A stretch of 21,997 bases of DNA from DASSBG01 sp965651365 (lineage in GTDB: Bacteria > Pseudomonadota > Gammaproteobacteria > Xanthomonadales > Rhodanobacteraceae): assembly GCA_965651365.1 (NCBI GenBank), contig CBFGSA010000038.1, positions 1-21,997 of the forward strand, given 5' to 3'. Each line of letters begins with the position of its first letter. The stretch's first letter is position 1. This document shows positions 14,202-21,997 of this stretch, one piece after another. Position numbers and translations under genes: made by a program. The notes under the pieces are model-generated. The model saw nothing but the letters and a program-made list of their open reading frames with translations. It ran no database searches and had not been told where the DNA came from.

Positions 14202-16262
14202 ATGAATCGTCTCACTGCTCAGATATCTTTGACTCTTTTGTTGGCCATGGCGTGCTGTGGCACGGTGCTGGCGGCATCGTCGGACACGCACGCCAAGGGT
14301 GTGGCTCCGACGTATATGGACTTTGCCCGGCGTGCAACGCTGCAATCACCGGTCATTTCTCCGGATGGGAAATACCTGGCGCTATCGGTGCATAACGAAA
14401 AGATGGATGAAAAAGGTGCGGACTGGCAGCTTGCCGTGTTTCGCTTGCCCGAACTCAAGGTGGTGAGCCGCCTCAACATGGCTCCGCGCACCCAGCCGCT
14501 GGGTGTGGTCTGGGTCAGCAATACGCGTCTTGTCATGAATGTGGGACGCAATACCGGAACCCTGGAAGCGCCCAGCGCAACCGGCGAGGTGGTTGCCGTC
14601 GATTACAACGGCGAGCGCAAGCGTACCTTGTATACGCCGCACTCACACGGACGCAGCAGTATCCGTTCGATGATGCATCTGAACATGCCGCTGGGTTACA
14701 GCAGCATCGAAGGCCTGCCGGATGAGCTGGATGGTCACATTTTCATTTCGGTGACCCCGTTCAAGAATCGTGGTACGGCGACCAGTGGCAGTTGGAAGGA
14801 TGGCGACAGTCTGCTGTTCGATGTCGACTCGGTGTCGGGACGAGCCAAGGAAATTGGCAAGATCTATCGGGCCGGCATGAGTTTTGTGCAACATGACGGC
14901 CAGGCCAGGCTGGCCTATGGACAGGACGACGAGCTTGACCACGTCGTGTTCATTCGCAGTTCGGATGACAAGGAAACCGACTGGAAACAGCTTCCCGAAT
15001 TGGTCACCGGAAAATTGATGCAGCCGCTGCACATCAGTCGGGACGGCAAGACCCTGTACTCGCTGTACAGCGAACATGGCGAGCCGACCAAGCTGATCTC
15101 CAGCAAGCCGGACGGTTCGGATCGCAAGGTGCTTGCCAGCGACGATTTTGCCGCGGTCTCCGGTGTGTACTGGACCCGGCCGCCCGACCTGAAGCCGTAT
15201 GCAGTGGTCTATGATGTGGGTCGCCCGCATGTGGAGTACATCGACCCCGACTACAAGTTTGCCAAGTTGCACAGGGTCTTGAGCGAAAAGTTCCCGGACG
15301 AGTTCATTGATTTTGCCGGTGCCAGCCGTGACGACAATGAGGTTCTTGTCTTTGCCCACAGCGACCGCGACCCGGGTTCGGTGGCCTTGCTCGACACCGG
15401 CAAGATGAATCTGACGCCGCTGTACCGCGTACTGCCGTGGATCAACACGCAACACATGGCGAGCACGACGCCGATTCGCTTCAAGAATCGTGATGGATTG
15501 ATGCTGGATGGTTATCTGACCCTGCCGCGAGGCACAGGCCAGAAAGCTTTGCCGATGGTGATGTATCCGCACGGCGGGCCCATGGGCCCGCGCGACTCCT
15601 GGTTCTACAATCCGGATACCCAGTTCCTTGCCAGTCGCGGCTATGCGGTGCTGCAGGTCAACTTCCGCGGTTCGGGCGGGCGCGGCTTCAACTTCCAGCG
15701 CGCCGGTTGGGGGCAGTTCGGTACCGGCATCATCAATGACCAGATTGACGGTGTGCGCTGGGCCATCGACAAGGGCTATGCCGACAAGAACCGGATCTGT
15801 GTCTACGGTGGCAGCTTTGGCGGCTACTCCTCGCTGATGGACCCGATCCGCGCTCCGGACCTGTTCAAGTGTGCGATCGACTATGCCGGCGTGTCGGACC
15901 TGACCGTCGAATTTGACCGCAGCGACACACGCCGTTATGCGGGCGGGCGTTACTACTTCGAGCATGCCATCGGTACCAGCCGAGCGAACGTGGAGGCCAT
16001 TTCCCCGATCCATCACATGGACAAGTTCAAGGTGCCGGTGCTCATCGTGCACGGTGAGGATGATCCGCGCGTGCCGGTACAAAATGCCTACAAGTTGCGC
16101 GATGCCTTGAAGAAGGCAGGCAAGCCGTTTGAATGGTTGCTGAAACCAAAAGAATTGCATGGTTTCTACAGTGAGGCCAATCGTGCCGAGATGCTCGAGA
16201 CGATGGATGCCTTTCTCGACAAATACATCGGGCATGGCGAGAAAGCCCAGGCTGCGCCGTAG
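14202..16262 (+). CDS. Secreted S9 family (prolyl oligopeptidase-like) serine peptidase
   Basis: The 686-residue protein has a Sec signal peptide (MNRLTAQISLTLLLAMACCG, probable cleavage near VLAA), so it should act in the periplasm or be exported. The N-terminal part looks like a beta-propeller, as in dipeptidyl and acylaminoacyl peptidases. The C-terminal alpha/beta-hydrolase domain carries the complete triad: Ser538 in GGSFGGY, Asp621 in HGEDDPRVP and His653 in KELHGFY. The start is the ATG at 14202, with only a weak GGA upstream. The upstream in-frame TTG would bury the signal peptide. S9 enzymes cleave short peptides. Beside a TonB-dependent receptor it may process imported peptides, an idea supported only by proximity. 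Lasso-peptide isopeptidases also belong to this fold, but I see no lasso precursor, B or C gene here. Confidence 0.93.
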   Translation: MNRLTAQISLTLLLAMACCGTVLAASSDTHAKGVAPTYMDFARRATLQSPVISPDGKYLALSVHNEKMDEKGADWQLAVFRLPELKVVSRLNMAPRTQPLGVVWVSNTRLVMNVGRNTGTLEAPSATGEVVAVDYNGERKRTLYTPHSHGRSSIRSMMHLNMPLGYSSIEGLPDELDGHIFISVTPFKNRGTATSGSWKDGDSLLFDVDSVSGRAKEIGKIYRAGMSFVQHDGQARLAYGQDDELDHVVFIRSSDDKETDWKQLPELVTGKLMQPLHISRDGKTLYSLYSEHGEPTKLISSKPDGSDRKVLASDDFAAVSGVYWTRPPDLKPYAVVYDVGRPHVEYIDPDYKFAKLHRVLSEKFPDEFIDFAGASRDDNEVLVFAHSDRDPGSVALLDTGKMNLTPLYRVLPWINTQHMASTTPIRFKNRDGLMLDGYLTLPRGTGQKALPMVMYPHGGPMGPRDSWFYNPDTQFLASRGYAVLQVNFRGSGGRGFNFQRAGWGQFGTGIINDQIDGVRWAIDKGYADKNRICVYGGSFGGYSSLMDPIRAPDLFKCAIDYAGVSDLTVEFDRSDTRRYAGGRYYFEHAIGTSRANVEAISPIHHMDKFKVPVLIVHGEDDPRVPVQNAYKLRDALKKAGKPFEWLLKPKELHGFYSEANRAEMLETMDAFLDKYIGHGEKAQAAP

Positions 16263-16360
16263 GTGGCGGGATTGTCAGCGAACCCGTATCTGCCTGAGTC
16301 TGTGGCGTTTATTGTGCCACTGGATTGCCTTGACATGAGACCCTCTCGACGAGCCAGGGC

Positions 16361-17935
16361 ATGAGACCAAGCGCGAATGATCGCCAGGTCTTTGCTCGTG
16401 CGCAGCAGGCGATGCTTGCTGATGACCTGCCAACTGCGCGCGCAGCACTGGAAGAACTGATTGCAAGGCATCCGGCAGATGCCGAGCTTGGCATGATGCT
16501 TGCCGGGATATTGATGGGGCAGGGTCATCTGAGGGCGGCAACACAGCGTCTGCTGGCCTGCATCGACGGCTTGTCGCGTGATCCGGGCCAGGTCTCGCAA
16601 CTGGTTCGTTACTTGCATGCCGTGGGTGAGACGAATGGAGCGCGCAGGGCATTGTTGCAACCCGTGGATGCGAATCCGCGTGTTGCGGGTGGTTTGGCTG
16701 CGATGGGAGCAATGTGGCACCAGTTGGGTGTGCCGGCACGGGCCGTTGATCGGTTGGAGCAGGCGGCCAGCCTGGGTTGCGCGGCGCCAGATCAGGATTA
16801 TGTGCGCGGACTCGACTTGATGGCGCTGGGGCGCGTGTCCGAGGCGCGTGATTTATGGTGTTCATGCCTCAAGCGCAGTCCCGGGTTTGGTCGTGCATGC
16901 CTGTCGTTGGTGCGTTCACGGCGGCAAACGGCACGGGATAATGATCTGGATCTCGTCGTGACAGCGTTGGCGCGGGCCAAGCCTGGCACGGTCGAGCAGG
17001 CGGCTGCCCACTTTGCGCACTTTGCGATTCTCGATGCACTGGATCGCCTGGATGAAGCCTGGTCGGCGCTGCAAACCGGCAATGCAATCATGGCTGCAAG
17101 GTTGCACTATGACCGTGGTGAAGTGCAGCGTGGAATGGATGCCATCATTCGTGTCTGCAGCCACGAGTTTGTTCATGCTGGAGGATGCAGAGACGATGGC
17201 CCGCTGCCGATATTCATCGTCGGCTTGCCACGGTCCGGGACCACTTTGCTTGAACGTATTCTCACCAGTCACTCTCTGGTCGCATCGGCCGGCGAGCTCG
17301 ATGATTTTTCAAAGCAACTGCATTGGATGGTCGATCTCCAAAGCGACGACATTGTGACACCGGAGACGCTGGCTCGCTGCGATTGCGTGGATTATGCCGA
17401 ACTCGGTCGCCGGTATCTGGCGCAAACGCGCTGGCGAGCACAAGGCAAGCCGTTTTATGTCGATAAATTGCCGGCCAACAGTCACCTGGTGGGACTGATT
17501 CACCGTGCGTTGCCGCAGGCATCCATTTTGCACATGAGACGCTCGCGGATGGATGTGTGCTGGTCCAACTACAAGGCATTGTTTGGCGATGCATTCGCAT
17601 ACAGTTACGATCTTGAAAACCTGGCTGCTTTTCATCATGAGCATCATCGAATGATGCTGCATTGGCACACCGTGCTGCCGGATGCGATGCTGGGTGTCAA
17701 TTACCGCGAACTTGTCGAGACGCTCGAGCCTGCGGTACGTCGTGTACTGGATTTCTGTGGCCTGCCGTTTGAAGATGCATGCTTGGACATTCGCCGCAAC
17801 AGCGCGCCGGTCATGACGCTCAGTACTGCCCAGGTACGCGAAGGTATTCATGATCGCGCGTTGGGGGAATGGCGACGCTACGCAGATCAACTTGAGCCGC
17901 TGCGTGCCACCCTGCCCACCTCCGCCATGCCATGA
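16361..17935 (+). CDS. TPR-repeat protein with C-terminal sulfotransferase domain
   Basis: This is a 524-residue, probably cytoplasmic protein with no signal peptide or membrane segment. The N-terminal half (about 1-270) is a helical tetratricopeptide-like solenoid, for example the segment ADDLPTARAALEELIARHPA. The C-terminal half is a PAPS-dependent sulfotransferase. The 5'-phosphosulfate loop is GLPRSGTTLLE (Pro290 to Glu298). The 3'-phosphate region is RRSRMDVCWS (Arg393, Arg396, Ser402). The start is the ATG at 16361 with CCAGGG upstream. It lies 98 bp after the S9 peptidase, same strand, without an obvious terminator between, so co-transcription is possible. The acceptor substrate is unknown; the TPR part may bind a protein or peptide acceptor. 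Third codon positions look more AT-rich than in ribF and ileS. No PAPS-synthesis genes are in the window. Confidence 0.9.
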   Translation: MRPSANDRQVFARAQQAMLADDLPTARAALEELIARHPADAELGMMLAGILMGQGHLRAATQRLLACIDGLSRDPGQVSQLVRYLHAVGETNGARRALLQPVDANPRVAGGLAAMGAMWHQLGVPARAVDRLEQAASLGCAAPDQDYVRGLDLMALGRVSEARDLWCSCLKRSPGFGRACLSLVRSRRQTARDNDLDLVVTALARAKPGTVEQAAAHFAHFAILDALDRLDEAWSALQTGNAIMAARLHYDRGEVQRGMDAIIRVCSHEFVHAGGCRDDGPLPIFIVGLPRSGTTLLERILTSHSLVASAGELDDFSKQLHWMVDLQSDDIVTPETLARCDCVDYAELGRRYLAQTRWRAQGKPFYVDKLPANSHLVGLIHRALPQASILHMRRSRMDVCWSNYKALFGDAFAYSYDLENLAAFHHEHHRMMLHWHTVLPDAMLGVNYRELVETLEPAVRRVLDFCGLPFEDACLDIRRNSAPVMTLSTAQVREGIHDRALGEWRRYADQLEPLRATLPTSAMP

Positions 17936-18105
17936 TTACCCGGCCCTTGGTTCGGCTTGAAATCGGATCTGGAACGGAAGGGGCCGGTTCGTCCTTCGGA
18001 CGGCTCAGGTGCGCGCGAATCGCCCGGGTACCGTGTGCCGGCGATCTGCCTGCGACCGGGTGATTCGACGGATGCCGTCGCTCCATTGCCCACCGCAGAG
18101 TTTCG

Positions 18106-18133
18106 TTGTGCGCCGCAGCGCAGCCGTTATACT
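18106..18133 (+). promoter_or_regulatory. Predicted ribF promoter, placed for a leaderless mRNA
   Basis: TTGTGC (18106-18111) and TATACT (18128-18133) are 16 bp apart. The -10 box ends 6 bp before the ATG at 18140, so transcription should begin at or within a base or two of the start codon. No Shine-Dalgarno sequence is visible. Upstream, 17938-17989 holds an imperfect inverted repeat (CGGCCCTTGGTTC against GAAC..AAGGGGCCGG) that could form a hairpin after the sulfotransferase gene but lacks a T tract. Confidence 0.6.
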
Positions 18134-18139
18134 GCCGCG

Positions 18140-19078
18140 ATGATGCTTTTTCGCGATATCGACGGGCCCTGCATGGCGCCGTCGGGCAGTGTTGTGACCG
18201 TGGGTGCGTTTGATGGATTGCACCTGGGGCACCGGGCGTTGCTCGATCGTGTGCGCGGGCGTGCGCGCGAACTTGATTGTGTGCCACTGGCAGTGAGCTT
18301 CGAGCCGCTGCCGCGGGCCTTTTTTGCCCGCCACGAGCTGCCGCGGCTGGCCTCGCGGCGCGAGAAGATCGAGGGCTTGCTGGATGCCGGGATGCAGCGC
18401 GTGCTGCTGCTGCGCTTCAATCATGCGCTGGCGGCGATGAGCGCCGAGGACTTTGTGCGCCGGGTGCTGGTCGAGCGGCTGGCGGTGCGCGAGCTTCATG
18501 TCGGTGCGGGTTTCCGCTTCGGGCACAAGCGCGCGGGCGATTTCGCGCTGCTGGAACGGATGGGTGCCGAGCTGGGGTTCGAGGCGGTGAAGATGCCGCC
18601 GGTCTTGCTCGATGACGAACGGGTATCCTCGTCGGCCATCCGCACCAGTCTGGCCAAGGCTGAGTTCGACAACGCGGCGCGATTGCTGGGCCGACCGTTC
18701 TCGATCAGTGGCCATGTGGCGCACGGCAACAAACTGGGCCGCAAGCTGGGCTATCCGACCGCCAACCTGTGGCTGGGCCGGCGGGTCAGTCCGGTGCTGG
18801 GGATCTTCGCGGTACGGGTGCAGATCGAGGGTGAACCCGGCAGTCATCCGGGCGTGGCCAGCCTCGGCAAGCGCCCGACCGTCAACGAGGTGGTCGAGCC
18901 GCTGCTGGAAGCGCACCTGTTCGATTTCGACCGCGACATCTACGGCCGCCGCATTCGCGTAGAATTCCTCGCCCATCTGCGCGATGAGGAAAAGTACGAC
19001 GACATTGACCTGCTGGTCGCGCAAATGGATCGCGATGCCGCAGCCGCACGAAAAATCCTGGACGGGCAACCGTCCTGA
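18140..19078 (+). CDS. ribF: Bifunctional riboflavin kinase / FAD synthetase
   Basis: The 312-residue enzyme (E. coli RibF: 313) converts riboflavin to FMN and FMN to FAD. The N-terminal adenylyltransferase domain has the nucleotidyl-transferase motif GAFDGLHLGHR (His28, His31) and SSSAIR (163-168). The C-terminal flavokinase domain starts near 185 with GHVAHGNKLGRKLGYPTAN. The start is ATG at 18140, with a second ATG directly after it at 18143. The frame is open further upstream to 17957, but that stretch contains the promoter and gives a non-family sequence. It sits 28 bp before ileS and is probably co-transcribed with it. Confidence 0.96.
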   Translation: MMLFRDIDGPCMAPSGSVVTVGAFDGLHLGHRALLDRVRGRARELDCVPLAVSFEPLPRAFFARHELPRLASRREKIEGLLDAGMQRVLLLRFNHALAAMSAEDFVRRVLVERLAVRELHVGAGFRFGHKRAGDFALLERMGAELGFEAVKMPPVLLDDERVSSSAIRTSLAKAEFDNAARLLGRPFSISGHVAHGNKLGRKLGYPTANLWLGRRVSPVLGIFAVRVQIEGEPGSHPGVASLGKRPTVNEVVEPLLEAHLFDFDRDIYGRRIRVEFLAHLRDEEKYDDIDLLVAQMDRDAAAARKILDGQPS

Positions 19079-19106
19079 CCCAAATCACCGACACGCAAAG
19101 CAGCCC

Positions 19107-21974
19107 ATGGGCCAAGACTACAAAGACACCATCAACCTGCCGCAGACCGACTTTCCGATGCGCGGCAATCTGCCCAGGCGCGAGCCTGCGTGGCTGGCCG
19201 AGTGGGAAAAGGCCGGACGCTACCAGCAGATCCAGCAGCACGTGGCAGCTCGCGAGCGCATGTTCGTGCTGCACGACGGCCCGCCGTATGCCAATGGAGC
19301 CATCCACATCGGCCACGCCGTCAACAAGATTCTCAAGGACATCGTGGTCAAGTCGCGCCTGCTGGACGGCTATCGCGCGCCGTATGTCCCGGGTTGGGAT
19401 TGCCACGGCCTGCCGATCGAGATCGCGGTGGAGAAAAAGCACGGCAAGGCCGGCGACAAACTGGACCGCGCAGCGTTTCGCGCCAGGTGCCGCGAGTACG
19501 CATTGGAGCAGATTGACACCCAGCGCCGCGACTTCAAGCGCCTGGGCGTGCTGGGCGACTGGGAACACCCCTACCAGACTCTCGATGCCGGCTACGAGGC
19601 CGACATGCTGCGGGCGCTGGCGCAGATCATGGCCAATGGCCATGTCAGCCGCGGATTCAAGCCGGTGCACTGGTGCTTCGACTGCGGCTCGGCGCTGGCC
19701 GAGGCCGAAATCGAATACCGCGACAAGCACTCGCCGGCGATCGACGTGGCCTACGACGCCGTCGACAGCGCCGCGATGGCGCAGGTTTTCGGTGTCGATG
19801 CCGGCGATGCAATCGTGGCGATGCCGATCTGGACCACCACGCCCTGGACCTTGCCGGCCAGCCTGGCGGTGTCGGTCGGGCCCGAACTGGAATATGTTCT
19901 GATCGAAGGTCCGCCACGCGACAGCCAGCGTCTGTTGCTGGTGGTGGCGGTGGCGCTGGCCGAGGATGTTGCGGCACGTTATGGCGCGCCGGAGGCGAAA
20001 ATCCTGGGCCAGGCCCGCGGCACCGCGCTGGAAAACCTGGAGCTTGTGCACCCGCTGTATGCCGATCGCCGCCTGCCGGTGATCCTGGGCGCGCATGTGT
20101 CGGCCGAGGACGGCACGGGCAACGTGCACACCGCGCCCGGCCATGGCGCCGAGGACTTTGAGGTCGGCCGCGAATACGGTCTCATCGACAAGTACCCGGC
20201 CAATGTCCTCAATCCGGTCGATGCGCGCGGCGTGTATCTGGATGGCACGCCGCTGGTGGCCGGCCAGCACATCTGGAAGGCCAACGCCAGCATTATCGAG
20301 ATGCTGCGCGACAACGGCCACCTGCTGGCACACGCGGACATCGAGCACAGCTATCCACATTGCTGGCGGCACAAGACGCCGGTCGCGTTCCGGGCCACGC
20401 CGCAGTGGTTCATCGGCATGGAGAAGGGCAAGCTGCGCCAGCACGCGCTCGAGGCCATCCACCAGGTCGAATGGGTGCCGTCCTGGGGCCGCGAGCGGAT
20501 CGCCGGCATGGTCGAAGGCCGCCCGGACTGGTGCATCAGCCGCCAGCGTGTGTGGGGTGTGCCGATTGCGCTGTTTGTGCACAAGGCCACGCACGAGCCG
20601 CACCCGCGCAGTGTCGAGCTGCTGGGCCAGGTCGCCGATCGCGTGGCCAGGGACGGCATCGAAGCATGGGAGACGCTGGACCCGGCCGAACTGCTGGGTG
20701 CCGAGGCGGCCGACTACGACAAGGTCAGCGATGTGCTGGACGTGTGGTTCGACTCGGGCGTGACCCATTTCGCCGTGCTCGACCAGCGCCCGGCGCTGCA
20801 GCAGGGCGATGCCCAAAGTCGCAGCGTCATGTACCTGGAAGGCTCGGACCAGCACCGCGGCTGGTTCCAGTCGTCCTTGCTGACTTCGGTTGCGATGCAC
20901 GAGCGTGCGCCGTATCAGGCCGTGCTGACGCATGGCTTCGTGGTCGATGCCGACGGGCGCAAGATGTCCAAGTCGCAGGGCAACGTGGTGGCGCCGCAAC
21001 AGGTGATGGACACCCTGGGCGCCGACGTGCTGCGCCTGTGGGTGGCCGCGGCCGACTACCGCAACGAGATGTCGGTCTCCGACACCATTCTCAAGCGCGT
21101 GTCCGACAGCTACCGCCGCATCCGCAACACCGGCAAGTTCCTGCTCGGCAACCTGCACGGATTCGATCCGCAGCAGCACCTCAAGCCGGTGGCCGACTGC
21201 CTGCCGCTGGACCAGTGGGCGGTACAGGTGGCGCACGACGTGCAGCAGGCCGTGACTGCAGCCTACGCGCGCAATGATTTTTCCGAGGTGGCGCAGCGCA
21301 TCCAGAACTTCTGCAGCACCGAGATGGGCGCGTTGTATCTGGACATCATCAAGGACCGGCTCTACACCATGCCCGCCGACAGTCATGGCCGGCGCAGCGC
21401 GCAGAGCGCGATGTACCGCATCTGCGAGGCCATGGTGCGCTGGATGGCTCCGATTCTTGCCTTCACGGCCGAGGAAATCTGGCAGTTGATGCCGGGCCAG
21501 CGCGGCGACAGCGTGCTGTTCGAGACCTGGTACGAGGGTCTGGCGGCCGAGCAGGGCAGTTCCGCACAGCGTCAGTGGTGGAGTGATCTGCTGTCCCTGC
21601 GCAGCGGCACTGCGCGGGTGCTGGAAGCGATGCGCCAGAACGGTGGCCTGGGTTCGGCGCTGGAAGCGGAAGTGACACTGTACCTTGATGACGGTCTGTT
21701 GCAGCGCTACCAGGATGCGGCCGGCGAGCTGCGCTTTGCCTTCATCACCTCGGAGCTGAAACTCCAGCCGCTGGCACAAAAATCCGGGGACGCCGAGCGC
21801 ATCGAGTTGGCCGATGGCCAAGCCTGGGTTGCGGCCCGCGCCACGGACCACGCCAAGTGCGTGCGCTGCTGGCACCGCCGTGCCGATGTCGGCAGCCACG
21901 CCGAACACCCGGAGCTGTGCGGCCGCTGCATCGGCAACATCGGCGACGCGCCGGAGCAACGGCGGTGGTTTTGA
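19107..21974 (+). CDS. ileS: Isoleucyl-tRNA synthetase
   Basis: This 955-residue class Ia aminoacyl-tRNA synthetase charges tRNA-Ile and edits mischarged valine through its CP1 domain. The signature HIGH is at 67-70 and KMSKS at 619-623. The C-terminal zinc finger has paired cysteines Cys918/Cys921 and Cys938/Cys941. This is the bacterial type I architecture with a C-terminal zinc site, as in E. coli. The start is ATG at 19107 (MGQDYKDTINLPQTDFPMRG), although its ribosome-binding site is weak. The order ribF-ileS is usually followed by lspA, which would lie beyond the window. A heptamer array begins directly at the stop codon. Confidence 0.98.
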   Translation: MGQDYKDTINLPQTDFPMRGNLPRREPAWLAEWEKAGRYQQIQQHVAARERMFVLHDGPPYANGAIHIGHAVNKILKDIVVKSRLLDGYRAPYVPGWDCHGLPIEIAVEKKHGKAGDKLDRAAFRARCREYALEQIDTQRRDFKRLGVLGDWEHPYQTLDAGYEADMLRALAQIMANGHVSRGFKPVHWCFDCGSALAEAEIEYRDKHSPAIDVAYDAVDSAAMAQVFGVDAGDAIVAMPIWTTTPWTLPASLAVSVGPELEYVLIEGPPRDSQRLLLVVAVALAEDVAARYGAPEAKILGQARGTALENLELVHPLYADRRLPVILGAHVSAEDGTGNVHTAPGHGAEDFEVGREYGLIDKYPANVLNPVDARGVYLDGTPLVAGQHIWKANASIIEMLRDNGHLLAHADIEHSYPHCWRHKTPVAFRATPQWFIGMEKGKLRQHALEAIHQVEWVPSWGRERIAGMVEGRPDWCISRQRVWGVPIALFVHKATHEPHPRSVELLGQVADRVARDGIEAWETLDPAELLGAEAADYDKVSDVLDVWFDSGVTHFAVLDQRPALQQGDAQSRSVMYLEGSDQHRGWFQSSLLTSVAMHERAPYQAVLTHGFVVDADGRKMSKSQGNVVAPQQVMDTLGADVLRLWVAAADYRNEMSVSDTILKRVSDSYRRIRNTGKFLLGNLHGFDPQQHLKPVADCLPLDQWAVQVAHDVQQAVTAAYARNDFSEVAQRIQNFCSTEMGALYLDIIKDRLYTMPADSHGRRSAQSAMYRICEAMVRWMAPILAFTAEEIWQLMPGQRGDSVLFETWYEGLAAEQGSSAQRQWWSDLLSLRSGTARVLEAMRQNGGLGSALEAEVTLYLDDGLLQRYQDAAGELRFAFITSELKLQPLAQKSGDAERIELADGQAWVAARATDHAKCVRCWHRRADVGSHAEHPELCGRCIGNIGDAPEQRRWF

Positions 21975-21997
21975 GGAGCCGGGACCCGGGACCCGGG
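21974..21997 (+). repeat. Heptamer tandem array, locus 3 (GGGACCC), cut by window end
   Basis: A degenerate unit AGGAGCC (21974-21980) is followed by two perfect GGGACCC units (21981-21994) and the start of a third. The array begins at the last base of the ileS stop codon. By analogy with loci 1 and 2 an inverted partner would be expected within about 100 bp to the right, outside the window. Confidence 0.7.

Noticed and set aside
14643..16235. 530-codon minus-strand open frame opposite the S9 peptidase
   Set aside because: Shadow of a gene with an intact catalytic triad and signal peptide; the reverse translation shows no recognisable domain.
14202..16262. Lasso-peptide isopeptidase and cluster
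   Set aside because: The S9 fold and adjacent TonB-dependent receptor are suggestive, but there is no precursor peptide, leader-peptide protease or cyclase gene in the window, and the sulfotransferase is not a standard lasso gene.
18882..21959. 1025-codon minus-strand open frame opposite ileS
   Set aside because: Antisense shadow: the plus strand encodes a complete isoleucyl-tRNA synthetase with HIGH, KMSKS and zinc motifs.

Overview
The window is GC-rich (about 60-65% by eye) chromosomal DNA of a gammaproteobacterium. The run rplU-rpmA-obgE-(rpsT)-murJ-ribF-ileS matches, as I recall it, the arrangement in Xanthomonadales/Lysobacterales (Xanthomonas, Lysobacter, Rhodanobacter relatives). The heptamer repeats of GGGANYC type between genes also resemble intergenic repeats I associate with that order. 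I cannot fix the genus from sequence alone.

Layout. Positions 1-184 hold no convincing gene. On the minus strand lie a large thioester-containing alpha-2-macroglobulin lipoprotein (185-5134) and, upstream of it, a CPA2-type cation:proton antiporter (5513-6709). The 378-bp gap between them carries a long imperfect palindrome (5272-5388). From 6809 the plus strand carries a good sigma70-like promoter, then rplU, rpmA and an intrinsic terminator, then obgE. obgE and the minus-strand rpsT converge on a shared bidirectional terminator. rpsT has its own strong promoter and starts at UUG. murJ is divergent from rpsT. Between murJ and ribF sit three genes that look like accessory cargo: a TonB-dependent receptor, a secreted S9 serine peptidase, and a TPR protein with a C-terminal sulfotransferase domain. 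ribF, probably read from a leaderless transcript, and ileS finish the window.

How the genes fit together. The housekeeping part serves translation (L21, L27, S20, IleRS), ribosome assembly (ObgE), flavin synthesis (RibF) and peptidoglycan precursor export (MurJ). The receptor and peptidase plausibly form an outer-membrane uptake plus periplasmic peptide-processing pair. The role of the sulfotransferase beside them is unknown. The macroglobulin is a periplasmic protease trap and may relate to envelope defence.

The most unusual non-coding signal is a set of 7-bp tandem arrays with a different unit at each locus: GGGAATC before obgE, GGGACTC before murJ, GGGACCC directly after ileS. At the two complete loci the arrays occur as inverted pairs around about 80-95 bp of unique sequence.
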